DNA from: Rahnella victoriana
Lineage (GTDB): Bacteria; Pseudomonadota; Gammaproteobacteria; Enterobacterales; Enterobacteriaceae
Direction: 5' to 3'
DNA: 64,000 nucleotides
Assembly (NCBI RefSeq): GCF_004330295.1
Contig: NZ_SJOJ01000002.1
Coordinates: forward strand, 62,001 to 126,000
Shown here in pieces: positions 54,712 to 63,926 of the stretch. The stretch's first letter is position 1, and every line of letters starts with the position of its first letter. Position numbers and translations under genes: made by a program. Below the pieces are notes generated by a model. That model ran no database searches, was not told the DNA's origin, and was given only the letters and a program-made list of their open reading frames with translations.

Positions 54712-55926
54712 ATGAGCAAAAATATAATATTTTGTGCAGATGGAACATGGAACGGACCCATGCAAGATGATAATAATGACGGCCTTACAGATATTACTAA
54801 CGTATATAAATTGTTCCTGGATATTCGTGGTGAACTGGATACCGTTTCTTTAAAACTTAAAGATGAACAGGAAAAAACCACCCGTGATGCTACAGGGGTG
54901 ATTACGCAAGTTGCTAAATATATTCATGGCGTAGGTGATTCAGAGAATTTTCTCAATAAATTACTGGGTGGTGCTTTAGGGCTTGGGATTGTAGAACGTA
55001 TTGTTCGCGGCTATACCTTTATCAGCCGTAATTATGTGCCGGGGGATAAAATTTTTCTTGTCGGATTCAGCCGCGGTGCTTATACAGTGAGAGCTCTGGC
55101 GGGGTTGATCACGACTTCAGGGCTACTTGATGCCAGCAAATATGATTTATCCGACCGTGACGAAGGCTATCGTCTGGGATGCACGGTATGGAAAACATAC
55201 CGGGAGGGCTCCGGAAAAGACCAAAGTTGGTTACAGAAAAAGCTCAGGGATCTCCCAGCTTTTTTCAGTAATGAAGTCGAAGCGCAAAAAATGATCACCG
55301 GCGTTGAGATCGAGGCGATTGGTGTGTGGGAGACAGTCGGTGCGTTAGGTATCCCTCAATATGACCATGACCGGCGTTTAGATCTCTTCCGCTTCACGGA
55401 TACCGCGCTGAGTAAAGGTGTAAAATACGGGCGTCAGGCCATTGCGATAGATGAAGAACGCATAGATTTTACACCGGTGTTCTGGGATCTCAGAGAAGGG
55501 GTTTTCCAGGCTCTTTTTTCCGGGGTTCATGCGGATGTCGGCGGAGGCTATGCGGCATTAAATCAGGGGAACGGACTTTCTGACTGCGCCTATATTTGGA
55601 TGAGAAATGAATTGATCCACTTAGGTCTAAACGTCAAGGTTAAACAATATTCTGCTGATTTCCGGGGACAAATCCATTGTGAATGGGGTTATAAAGGTAT
55701 CTACAAAAATGCGCCACGTGGACTCATATCTCCGACTTACGAAGGTATTGCTATTCATCGTTCCGCAGTTCACCGCTTGGGGAGTGAGTCACCGATGCCA
55801 GTCTGTTCGCCGGAAAATGGAAACTGGATCAAGCAACTCTATCAACCATCTTCCCTGAGGGCGTTATTAGAAAGTCCGTGGAATATCCCGGGCCATTTTC
55901 GTATTGCCGATGACAAACAAGTGTAG
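54712..55926 (+). CDS. DUF2235 protein, Tle1-like alpha/beta-hydrolase (putative phospholipase)
   Basis: A 404-residue DUF2235 protein. It begins with the family strand NIIFCADGTWNG. The nucleophile elbow is GFSRGAYTVRALAG (S120), and the histidine motif GVHADVGGGYAAL holds H273. The usual family motif GVWDTVG reads GVWETVG (E207), a conservative change at a position expected to hold an acidic residue. DUF2235 includes type VI secretion phospholipase effectors (Tle1), but no secretion genes or adaptors are nearby. It follows the amidase by 59 bp and precedes a membrane protein by 9 bp. Confidence 0.8.
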   Translation: MSKNIIFCADGTWNGPMQDDNNDGLTDITNVYKLFLDIRGELDTVSLKLKDEQEKTTRDATGVITQVAKYIHGVGDSENFLNKLLGGALGLGIVERIVRGYTFISRNYVPGDKIFLVGFSRGAYTVRALAGLITTSGLLDASKYDLSDRDEGYRLGCTVWKTYREGSGKDQSWLQKKLRDLPAFFSNEVEAQKMITGVEIEAIGVWETVGALGIPQYDHDRRLDLFRFTDTALSKGVKYGRQAIAIDEERIDFTPVFWDLREGVFQALFSGVHADVGGGYAALNQGNGLSDCAYIWMRNELIHLGLNVKVKQYSADFRGQIHCEWGYKGIYKNAPRGLISPTYEGIAIHRSAVHRLGSESPMPVCSPENGNWIKQLYQPSSLRALLESPWNIPGHFRIADDKQV

Positions 55927-55935
55927 GGGTAGATT

Positions 55936-57003
55936 ATGTATGTATTCCTTGCCAATAATATCATCATCGATCACTTTAGGTTCAAAATAATACAATTAAT
56001 TAAAACTCTTGAGGTTTCAGATATCCCGACAGACAAAAAGTCAAAGTTGGAGATGATCAAAAATAAAGTATTTTTCGAAAGTCCCAGTCTTAATGATCTC
56101 TGTTATGCAGAAAAAGACTTGATCGAAATGTGCACGGAAGAGCAGTTAGATGTTCTCTATCGTGAAGAGCGGTGCAGATATGCAAGAATTTTACCTGAGG
56201 AATCAAAAAATAATCTCCGATACCTTGATGAATATGTAGGCCGCCATGCCGGGCCAGGAAAGTTTGACAGAAACAATGCATCCCGACTAACGAAAGAGAA
56301 AAGTAAGAGAAGTAAATTGCTTTGTGTATGTGGATGGATCCATGAATATTATTATTTTCTTATTGAGAAGGAACGCTTCATCGGAAAGGTGAAGAGAGAT
56401 CTTTGTACCTTATTGATTATATTGATATGTTTAAGTCTGCTATATTATGCCTTTTTCTCTGCAGCTGAAAAGTCGGCTAATAGTTTTTATCAGAGTGTCT
56501 CACTGATTATGGGTATGGCAAGTGCGGGTTATTTTGGTGCAGTGGTGAGTACTGTCAGGCGGTTTCAAAATATGGCCATTATCAGTGCCGATGGAATAGA
56601 TCGGGAGAGTTTTTTGCTGAAACTGCAGCAGGGAATGTGGGGGATATATCTTTCAGTGATATTGGGGGCAACGTCTCCTTTTGTTCTTTTCCTCTTTCTG
56701 AATATTATTTCTGCGGGGGGGCATCTCAATATTATGGGCGTGGAGTTCTTACCTCAGTTTGATAAACCTGTCCCTCCTTGTGCTCTGAAATCTATTTGCA
56801 GTGAAGGAAGCGGGTTATTTCATTCGGACAGGCTGGCAGGCCCGCTGGACGTCGCAAAAGTTATCTTCTTCTCTGTCATTTGTGGTTTTTCAGAGAGGCT
56901 GGTCCCGGATGTTTTAGACCGGATGAAAACAGAGGTGACCGCAGGTAGCCTGTTGAAAAAACCGGACACTCATAAAGAGGTGAAAACTAACCGGCCTTCA
57001 TAA
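55936..57003 (+). CDS. Unknown membrane protein coupled to the DUF2235 gene
   Basis: A 355-residue protein that I do not recognise. The first about 150 residues are soluble and highly charged. Three or so hydrophobic segments follow (LLIILICLSLLYYAFFSAA, a GMASAGYFGAVV stretch and a YLSVILGATSPFVLFLFL stretch), then a further soluble tail ending in lysine-rich KEVKTNRPS. AGGGGT precedes the ATG. Being directly downstream of a putative lipase, it could be an immunity protein or a membrane anchor; both are guesses from gene order. Codon use is AT-rich. Confidence 0.65.
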   Translation: MYVFLANNIIIDHFRFKIIQLIKTLEVSDIPTDKKSKLEMIKNKVFFESPSLNDLCYAEKDLIEMCTEEQLDVLYREERCRYARILPEESKNNLRYLDEYVGRHAGPGKFDRNNASRLTKEKSKRSKLLCVCGWIHEYYYFLIEKERFIGKVKRDLCTLLIILICLSLLYYAFFSAAEKSANSFYQSVSLIMGMASAGYFGAVVSTVRRFQNMAIISADGIDRESFLLKLQQGMWGIYLSVILGATSPFVLFLFLNIISAGGHLNIMGVEFLPQFDKPVPPCALKSICSEGSGLFHSDRLAGPLDVAKVIFFSVICGFSERLVPDVLDRMKTEVTAGSLLKKPDTHKEVKTNRPS

Positions 57004-57006
57004 GAC

Positions 57007-57032
57007 AAAAAAAAGCGCGCTTTTCAGCGCGC
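57007..57032 (-). terminator. azoR terminator
   Basis: GCGCGC / GCGCGC around a six-base loop, with eight A residues (57007-57014) that give the U tract on the minus strand. Confidence 0.8.
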
Positions 57033-57111
57033 AATAGCGTTATCACAACATCATCTGAGCGGAACGGACAGATTCTTAAGTGAATGGGTGCTCAGATTGT
57101 GATGAGGGTCA

Positions 57112-57804
<693 letters not shown>

Positions 57805-58031
57805 TTATTCAGAAAGCTTATGCAGTGATAGCGCAATATTTAGAGACCTATCATCGATTTTTTTGAACAACTTGAAATCCGGTCGCAAAATCACCCGTTT
57901 TCAGCATCTTCAATACCTTGTGTTAACATAGACACAAGCAGGCAAGGCGTGAACCTTCCTCATCCCCCATTCAGATTCAGCTGGCGCAGATGATTTGCTC
58001 TCCGGCTGACATGCAACAAGGAATTCCGATC

Positions 58032-61000
58032 GTGAAATCACCGCTCGCGGCATTATCAGCGCAGTTAGACGGGCTGATGCTACGTGACCGGCAACGCCTG
58101 CAACGTCGTTTGCAGGGTGCCAGAAAGTTGGATAAACCCGACGCACTCGACGCGTTAAGTGCCGAAATCCAGACTGCTATCACCGAGAGCCTGAAGAAAG
58201 TCAGTGCCCGTGAAGCCTCGCGGCCAAAAATCAGCTATCCGGAAAACCTGCCGGTCAGCCAGAAGAAAGACGACATTTATAACGCTATCCGCGATCACCA
58301 GGTGGTGATTGTGGCGGGCGAAACCGGCTCCGGTAAAACCACGCAGATCCCGAAAATCTGTATGGAACTCGGACGCGGGATCAAAGGCGTGATTGGTCAT
58401 ACCCAGCCGCGACGTCTGGCGGCGCGTACCGTCGCTAACCGTATCGCCGATGAGCTGGATACCACGCTCGGCAACACTGTCGGTTATAAAGTCCGTTTTA
58501 ACGATCAGGTCAGTGAAAACACGCTGGTCAAGCTGATGACCGACGGTATTCTGCTGGCGGAAATCCAGCAGGACCGCATGCTGATGCAGTACGACACGCT
58601 GATCATCGATGAAGCGCATGAACGCAGTCTGAACATCGACTTTATTCTCGGTTATCTGCGCCAGCTATTGCCGAAACGCCCGGATCTGAAAGTCATCATC
58701 ACCTCGGCGACGATTGACCCGCAGCGTTTCTCGCGCCATTTCAATAATGCGCCGGTCATTGAAGTCTCCGGCCGGACGTATCCGGTTGACGTGCGCTATC
58801 GCCCGATTGTCGATGACGCCGACGATGTGGATCGTGACCAGTTGCAGGCGATTTTCGACGCCGTCGATGAACTGGGTCGCGAAAGCATGGGCGACATCCT
58901 GATCTTCATGAGCGGGGAACGTGAAATTCGTGATACCGCGGATGCGCTGAACCGTCTGGATTTGCCGCATACCGAGATTTTGCCGTTGTATGCGCGCCTG
59001 TCGAACAGCGAACAGAACCGCGTATTCCAGTCGCATTCCGGCCGTCGTATCGTGCTGGCGACCAACGTCGCCGAAACCTCGCTGACCGTGCCGGGCATTA
59101 AATACGTGATTGACCCCGGCACCGCGCGTATCAGCCGTTACAGCTTCCGCACCAAAGTGCAGCGCCTGCCGATCGAGCCGGTGTCTCAGGCGTCGGCCAA
59201 CCAGCGTAAAGGGCGTTGCGGACGTGTGTCCGAGGGCATCTGTATCCGTCTGTATTCGGAACAGGATTTCCTGTCTCGCCCGGAATTTACCGACCCTGAA
59301 ATTCTGCGCACCAACCTGGCGTCCGTCATTCTGCAAATGACCTCGCTGGGGCTGGGCGATATCGCCGCATTCCCGTTTGTGGAAGCGCCGGATAAACGCA
59401 ACATTCAGGACGGCGTGCGTCTGCTCGAAGAACTGAACGCCATCAATAATGCCGTCGATGGCCGTTATACGCTGACACCGCTTGGCCGCCAGCTGGCGCA
59501 GTTGCCGGTGGATCCGCGTCTGGCACGCATGGTGCTGGAAGCGCAGAAAAACGGCTGTGTGCGGGAAGTGATGATCATCACCGCCGCGCTGTCGATTCAG
59601 GATCCGCGTGAACGACCGATGGACAAACAGCAGGCGTCCGATGAGAAACATCGTCGTTTTGCCGACAAGGATTCTGATTTTCTGGCATTTGTGAACCTTT
59701 GGGATCACCTGAAAGTGCAGCAGAAAGAGCTGTCTTCCGCACAGTTCCGCAAGCTGTGCCGCAGTGATTTCCTCAACTATCTGCGCGTTCGCGAGTGGCA
59801 GGATATTTACACCCAGCTCCGTCAGGTAGTGAAAGAACTGGGGCTGCCGGTGAACAGCGTCCCGGCGGAGTACCGTGAGGTTCACTGCGCGCTGCTGACC
59901 GGTTTACTGTCGCATATCGGCCAGAAAGATGCGGATAAACAGGAATATACCGGGGCGCGTAATGCGCGTTTTGCCGTCTTCCCTGGCTCCGGGTTATTTA
60001 AAAAACCGCCAAAATGGGTGATGGTCGCCGAACTGGTGGAAACCAGCCGTTTGTGGGGGCGTATTGCCGCGCGTATCGAACCGGAATGGATCGAGCCGCT
60101 GGCGAAGCATCTGGCGAAAAGCAGTTACAGCGAGCCGCACTGGGAAAAAGCACAGGGTGCGGTGATGGCGACGGAAAAGGTCACGTTGTATGGCCTGCCG
60201 ATCGTGGCCGCGCGTCGGGTGAATTACGGCACGATTGATCCGGTCGTCTCACGCGAGCTGTTCATCCGCCATGCGCTGGTGGAAGGCGACTGGCAAACGC
60301 GCCATGCGTTCTTCCGCGCTAACCTGCGTCTGCGTACCGAAGTGGAAGAGCTGGAACATAAATCCCGTCGCCGCGACATTCTGGTCGATGATGAAACCCT
60401 GTTCCTGTTCTACGAACAGCGTATCGGGCAGGAAGTGGTGTCGGCACGGCACTTTGATACCTGGTGGAAAACGCAGCCGCAGGACAGCCTGAACTTTGAA
60501 AAAAGCATGCTGATCAAAGAGGGCGCGGGCAATATCAGCGCCCATGATTACCCGAATTTCTGGCATCAGGGCAATCTCAAACTGCGCGTGACGTACCAGT
60601 TTGAACCGGGGACGGATGCTGACGGCGTGACCGTGCATATTCCGCTGCCGCTGCTCAATCAGGTGAGCGAAGAGGGCTTTGACTGGCAGATCCCGGGGAT
60701 CCGCCGCGAGCTGATCATGGCGCTGATTAAATCCTTGCCTAAGCCGGTACGTCGTAATTTTGTGCCTGCACCGAATTACGCCGATGCCTTGCTGGGCCGC
60801 ATCAAACCGTTTGAGATGCCGCTGCTGGATGCCATGGAAAAAGAGCTGCGCAAGATGAGTGGCGTGACGGTGTCACGTGACGACTGGCAGCTGGAACAGG
60901 TGCCGGATCATCTCAAAATGACATTCCGCATCGTTGACGATAAAAACAAAACGCTGCGGGAAGGCAAAGATCTGAACGCACTGAAATCCGGCCTGAAAGA

Positions 61001-61907
61001 GCAGGTGCAGCAGACGCTTTCCGCCGTCGCGGATGACGGCATCGAACAGCGCAACCTGCATGTCTGGAGTTTTGGCACCTTGCCGGAACGTTATGAGCAA
61101 AAGCGCGGTGGCTACGAAGTGAAAGCCTATCCGGCGATTGTCGATGAGAAAGACAGTGTGGCAATCCGTCTGTTCGACAGCGAACTCGAACAGCAACAGG
61201 CAATGCTCAGCGGGATGCGACGTCTGCTGTTGCTCAATATCCCGTCGCCGGTCAAATATCTGCACGAGAAGTTACCGAACAAAGCCAAGCTGGGGCTGTA
61301 CTTCAACCCGTATGGCAAAGTGCTGGATCTGATCGACGACTGCATCTCCTGTGGCATTGACAAACTGATCGCTGAATCCGGCGGGCTGGTGTGGCGTGAA
61401 GAAGATTTCGCCAGACTGCATGAGCATGTGCGCGCCAATCTGAATGATACGGTGGTGCAAATCGCCATTCAGGTGGAGCAGATCCTGACGACTGTCTTCA
61501 GCATCAACAAGCGGCTGAAAGGGCGGATTGATATCACCATGGCGCTGGCGCTTTCTGATATCAAAGCGCAGATGTCCGGCCTGATTTATCGGGGGTTCGT
61601 GACGCAAAATGGCTGGAAACGTCTGCCGGATACGCTGCGCTATTTGCAGGCGATTGAACGCCGGATGGACAAACTGGCCATGGATCCGCACCGCGATCGT
61701 GCGCAGATGTTGAAAGTGGAAAACATCCAGCAGCAATGGCAGCAGTGGCTGAACAAACTGCCGCCGGTGCGTCAGCAAAGCGAGGACGTGAAGGAAGTCC
61801 GCTGGATGATTGAAGAACTGCGCGTCAGCTACTTCGCTCAGCAACTGGGCACGCCGTATCCGATATCGGATAAACGTATTTTGCAGACTATGGAACAGCT
61901 GGTTTAA
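58032..61907 (+). CDS. hrpA: ATP-dependent RNA helicase HrpA
   Basis: A 1291-residue DEAH-box helicase. The core has GETGSGKTTQIPK (Walker A), DEAH in IIDEAHERSLNID, SATID and QRKGRCGRVSEG, followed by HA2/OB regions and a long C-terminal domain (DUF3418) ending ISDKRILQTMEQLV, as in E. coli HrpA. HrpA is known to rescue stalled or collided ribosomes. The frame has ATG codons at 57990 and 58011, but GTG at 58032 has AAGGA nine bases upstream and aligns with the E. coli N terminus. A strong terminator follows. Confidence 0.95.
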   Translation: MKSPLAALSAQLDGLMLRDRQRLQRRLQGARKLDKPDALDALSAEIQTAITESLKKVSAREASRPKISYPENLPVSQKKDDIYNAIRDHQVVIVAGETGSGKTTQIPKICMELGRGIKGVIGHTQPRRLAARTVANRIADELDTTLGNTVGYKVRFNDQVSENTLVKLMTDGILLAEIQQDRMLMQYDTLIIDEAHERSLNIDFILGYLRQLLPKRPDLKVIITSATIDPQRFSRHFNNAPVIEVSGRTYPVDVRYRPIVDDADDVDRDQLQAIFDAVDELGRESMGDILIFMSGEREIRDTADALNRLDLPHTEILPLYARLSNSEQNRVFQSHSGRRIVLATNVAETSLTVPGIKYVIDPGTARISRYSFRTKVQRLPIEPVSQASANQRKGRCGRVSEGICIRLYSEQDFLSRPEFTDPEILRTNLASVILQMTSLGLGDIAAFPFVEAPDKRNIQDGVRLLEELNAINNAVDGRYTLTPLGRQLAQLPVDPRLARMVLEAQKNGCVREVMIITAALSIQDPRERPMDKQQASDEKHRRFADKDSDFLAFVNLWDHLKVQQKELSSAQFRKLCRSDFLNYLRVREWQDIYTQLRQVVKELGLPVNSVPAEYREVHCALLTGLLSHIGQKDADKQEYTGARNARFAVFPGSGLFKKPPKWVMVAELVETSRLWGRIAARIEPEWIEPLAKHLAKSSYSEPHWEKAQGAVMATEKVTLYGLPIVAARRVNYGTIDPVVSRELFIRHALVEGDWQTRHAFFRANLRLRTEVEELEHKSRRRDILVDDETLFLFYEQRIGQEVVSARHFDTWWKTQPQDSLNFEKSMLIKEGAGNISAHDYPNFWHQGNLKLRVTYQFEPGTDADGVTVHIPLPLLNQVSEEGFDWQIPGIRRELIMALIKSLPKPVRRNFVPAPNYADALLGRIKPFEMPLLDAMEKELRKMSGVTVSRDDWQLEQVPDHLKMTFRIVDDKNKTLREGKDLNALKSGLKEQVQQTLSAVADDGIEQRNLHVWSFGTLPERYEQKRGGYEVKAYPAIVDEKDSVAIRLFDSELEQQQAMLSGMRRLLLLNIPSPVKYLHEKLPNKAKLGLYFNPYGKVLDLIDDCISCGIDKLIAESGGLVWREEDFARLHEHVRANLNDTVVQIAIQVEQILTTVFSINKRLKGRIDITMALALSDIKAQMSGLIYRGFVTQNGWKRLPDTLRYLQAIERRMDKLAMDPHRDRAQMLKVENIQQQWQQWLNKLPPVRQQSEDVKEVRWMIEELRVSYFAQQLGTPYPISDKRILQTMEQLV

Positions 61908-61926
61908 CCGGTTCTCAACACGACAA

Positions 61927-61959
61927 AACCGCCTTATACGCTAAGGCGGTTTTTTTTTT
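61927..61959 (+). terminator. hrpA terminator
   Basis: AACCGCCTTA / TAAGGCGGTT with a five-base loop and ten T residues. Confidence 0.93.
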
Positions 61960-61983
61960 GCTCGCTAACGGTGATTCTGTGGG

Positions 61984-62865
61984 TTACTGAGCGGGCGCCG
62001 TCACCGGGCCGCTGGCGCTGATCACGCCGGAAGACAGGGTATTCAGGGCGTCGCGGATGGCCGGAACGGCCAGTGCGCGGTTATCGGCCAGATACCGGTC
62101 CTGCGCGGCAGGTGCGGAACTCTGAATGGCCACCAGAGACCAGCCGTCGGCGTTTTTCAGCAGCAGCGGGGAACCGCTGTCACCAGGCAGCGTATCGCAG
62201 CGGTGGGATAACACGCCGGGTTGCGCCCAGCCGGTTACCAGACAATCCTGATGCACATACAAATCATCAAGATGATCTTCCGGATAACCCGCCTGTGTCA
62301 CTTTTCGGCCTTCCTGTTTCAGTACCGCAGTCAGATCATCACGTGATCCTTCCCATAACGGTAACGGCCTGATAGGTAACGCCAGTTTTTCGTCGGTAAG
62401 GCGGATCAGCGCAAAATCGAAGGGTGCGGCTTTTGGCGGCACGATCCAGCCATCGCCATCGGCTTTCAGTTTTTTCCCGAGTTTTGGGTCAACCAGCGTT
62501 TGTAACGCGGTGATCTGATAGCGCCATTTCTGATGATGAGAAATAAAACGCAGGGCGATGACTTTGTCTATGTTGCCCGGCGGCGCCAGCACACAATGGC
62601 CTGCGGTAAGGGCCAGATGTTTGGAAATCAGGGTGGCGGTGCATAAATTGCCGCTTTCCGTTTCAATCTGACCAATAGCCTGCCACGGCCAGCGGGACGT
62701 TGCCGCGACCGGCGTGCGCTGATCATGACCAAAAAAGAGGGCCGTTTTTTCTTTTACGCTGATGGAAGGTGCGTCGGTATCTGCATCATCCGGGGAATCT
62801 GCATGAACAAGTGGACTGACGGTAAAACAGAAAAAGCACAAAAATAGCGGTAACGCGATGCGCAT
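61984..62865 (-). CDS. ydgD: Trypsin-like serine protease YdgD
   Basis: A 293-residue chymotrypsin-fold protease with a signal peptide ending PLVHA (residue 22). The triad is H90 (LTAGHC), D150 (PFDFALIRL) and S230 (LPGDSGSP). It is periplasmic or secreted. In E. coli ydgD lies beside ydgU and asr, exactly as here, and the processing of Asr in the periplasm makes a functional link attractive but unproven. Confidence 0.9.
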   Translation of the reverse strand: MRIALPLFLCFFCFTVSPLVHADSPDDADTDAPSISVKEKTALFFGHDQRTPVAATSRWPWQAIGQIETESGNLCTATLISKHLALTAGHCVLAPPGNIDKVIALRFISHHQKWRYQITALQTLVDPKLGKKLKADGDGWIVPPKAAPFDFALIRLTDEKLALPIRPLPLWEGSRDDLTAVLKQEGRKVTQAGYPEDHLDDLYVHQDCLVTGWAQPGVLSHRCDTLPGDSGSPLLLKNADGWSLVAIQSSAPAAQDRYLADNRALAVPAIRDALNTLSSGVISASGPVTAPAQ

Positions 62866-63003
62866 AACATTCTGACCTTGAAAACAGGGAGAACCCGAAA
62901 ACCCGTTATTGTGGAATGATTATAGTCGGTTATCTTTCGTGTTGGATATATTTGTCTGATAACTCAATCTATTGAGCCGATGACGGGCGTCATCGCAGGA
63001 CAT

Positions 63004-63084
63004 TCAGAAGTAGAAGAACAGGGTGATCAGACCGCAGAGGATCAGGGAACACAGGGTGATTTCGAACAGGTAGCGGCGCAGCAT
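63004..63084 (-). CDS. ydgU: Small membrane protein YdgU
   Basis: The minus-strand ATG at 63084-63082 to TGA at 63006-63004 encodes 26 residues with the pattern MLRRYLFEITL, then a hydrophobic LILCGLITLFFYF end. E. coli YdgU has the same length, the same RY-FE start, LILCALIT core and aromatic tail, and lies between asr and ydgD, as here. It is a single-span inner membrane miniprotein of unknown function. The ribosome site is modest (GAGG 12 bases, GGAAG directly upstream), so it may be translated with asr read-through. Confidence 0.85.
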   Translation of the reverse strand: MLRRYLFEITLCSLILCGLITLFFYF

Positions 63085-63118
63085 CTTCCATCTGTACCTC
63101 AAGATAGAGAACCGGAGA

Positions 63119-63143
63119 AAAAAACACCCGGCGAACCGGGTGT
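63119..63143 (-). terminator. asr terminator
   Basis: ACACCCGG / CCGGGTGT with a tetraloop, with A residues at 63119-63124 for the minus-strand U tract. Read-through would reach ydgU. Confidence 0.85.
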
Positions 63144-63203
63144 CAAATCATCAGTCTTGATAATGGTGAGTAGATACGCTCACAAAGACGTCTTGTTTAC
63201 TTC

Positions 63204-63632
63204 TTATGCTGCTGGTGTTGCTTTCGCAGCCGGTGCAGCTTTCTTAGCATGTTTCACGTGTTTTTTAGCAGCCTGCGCTTTCTGAGCAACCGGAGCGGCT
63301 TTTTTAGCGTGTTTCACGTGTTTTTTAGCAGCCTGCGCTTTCTGAGCAACCGGAGCCGCTTTCTTAGCGTGTTTTACGTGTTTTTTAGCTGCTTGCGCTT
63401 TCTGAGCAACAGGTGCTGCTTTCTTAGCGTGTTTTTTGTGTTTCTTAGCCGCTTGCGCTTTCTGAGCGACTTTCTTGTGAGTCTTGTGCTTAGTCACGTG
63501 CTTGGCAGCAGGTGCCGGAGCAGCAGTTGTTGCAGCAGCGGCAGGTGCCGGAGTAGCGGTAGTTTCAGCAGCGAACGCGACAGAAGACAGGCCCATTGCA
63601 GCGGCTACAACCAGAGCTAATACTTTTTTCAT
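63204..63632 (-). CDS. asr: Acid shock protein Asr
   Basis: A 142-residue periplasmic protein with signal peptide [22 protein letters not shown] neutral Ala/Pro/Thr segment follows, then a highly basic repeat region made of four copies of about 20 residues ([20 protein letters not shown]). Asr is strongly induced by external acid through PhoBR/RstAB and is thought to buffer or bind in the acid periplasm. GAGGAATT precedes the ATG. It has one or two more repeat units than the E. coli protein as I recall it. Confidence 0.95.
   Translation of the reverse strand: MKKVLALVVAAAMGLSSVAFAAETTATPAPAAAATTAAPAPAAKHVTKHKTHKKVAQKAQAAKKHKKHAKKAAPVAQKAQAAKKHVKHAKKAAPVAQKAQAAKKHVKHAKKAAPVAQKAQAAKKHVKHAKKAAPAAKATPAA
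63241..63480 (-). repeat. Four 60-bp direct repeats inside asr
   Basis: Four units of exactly 60 bp (63241, 63301, 63361, 63421) encode the [20 protein letters not shown] repeat. The two units at 63301 and 63361 are nearly identical and the outer ones diverge, as expected of unequal-exchange expansion. Confidence 0.9.
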
Positions 63633-63692
63633 GTTTAATTCCTCAAGAATCTTAGTTTATGTGTCCACCCCACTGCGGGGCCGGTATGGAGA

Positions 63693-63754
63693 ATACTAGG
63701 CGCGTTAGATCAGGTTGTCCGTGAGTGATTGGTTTCGGCGTGTAACGGAATGTA
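63693..63754 (-). promoter_or_regulatory. asr promoter with RstA-type box
   Basis: On the minus strand TACATTCCGTTACA (63754-63741) matches the known RstA box TACATNTNGTTACA at all fixed bases but one. A TAGTAT -10 candidate lies at 63698-63693. The box is centred about 60 bp above the expected start, and asr is a known RstA target. Confidence 0.7.
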
Positions 63755-63810
63755 CAAAGGAGGGGAGGGTAATAAAATCAGGGGATTACGGGTGATTTGG
63801 GGGGGCGTCT

Positions 63811-63858
63811 TTCAGCTTCAGCTTTAACTTCAACTTCAACTTCAACTTCAACTTCAAA
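63811..63858. repeat. Hexanucleotide tandem repeat (TTCAAC)n
   Basis: Eight six-base units: TTCAGC twice, TTTAAC, TTCAAC four times, then TTCAAA. Read on the minus strand they give a Val-Glu (or Leu-Lys) dipeptide repeat. Confidence 0.9.
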
Positions 63859-63861
63859 ACC

Positions 63862-63926
63862 GTGGGCGTCGGCCCACACCGACCAGAGACCCGGTAACGC
63901 GCGGGCCTCTGGACTCCGCGCTTTTT
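63862..63926. other. Structured non-coding element next to the hexamer repeat
   Basis: GTGGGC / GCCCAC (63862-63877) is followed by CCAGAG...CTCTGG flanking CCCG / CGGG, and then GCGCGG...CCGCGC with TTTTTT at its right end (to 63926). The last is a plausible plus-strand terminator. On the minus strand one frame reads LPGLWSVWADAHGF and then the Val-Glu repeat, but it has no start codon. No gene is visible from 63927 to 64000. Confidence 0.45.

Noticed and set aside
54125-57003. A prophage remnant
   Set aside because: The CHAP-type amidase could suggest a phage lysin, but no holin, integrase, attachment repeat or structural gene is present.
58665-59885. A 406-codon frame antisense to hrpA
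   Set aside because: It is a composition-driven shadow of the helicase core, which is highly conserved on the plus strand.
62980-63285. A 101-codon plus-strand frame between ydgD and asr
   Set aside because: It overlaps ydgU, the asr terminator and the asr 3' end on the other strand, and its sequence has no protein character.
63249-63620. A Phe/Ser-rich frame antisense to asr
   Set aside because: It merely reflects the 60-bp repeats of asr read backwards.
63811-63858. A CRISPR array
   Set aside because: The repeat is only six bases and contiguous, without spacers; asr repeats are also contiguous and coding.
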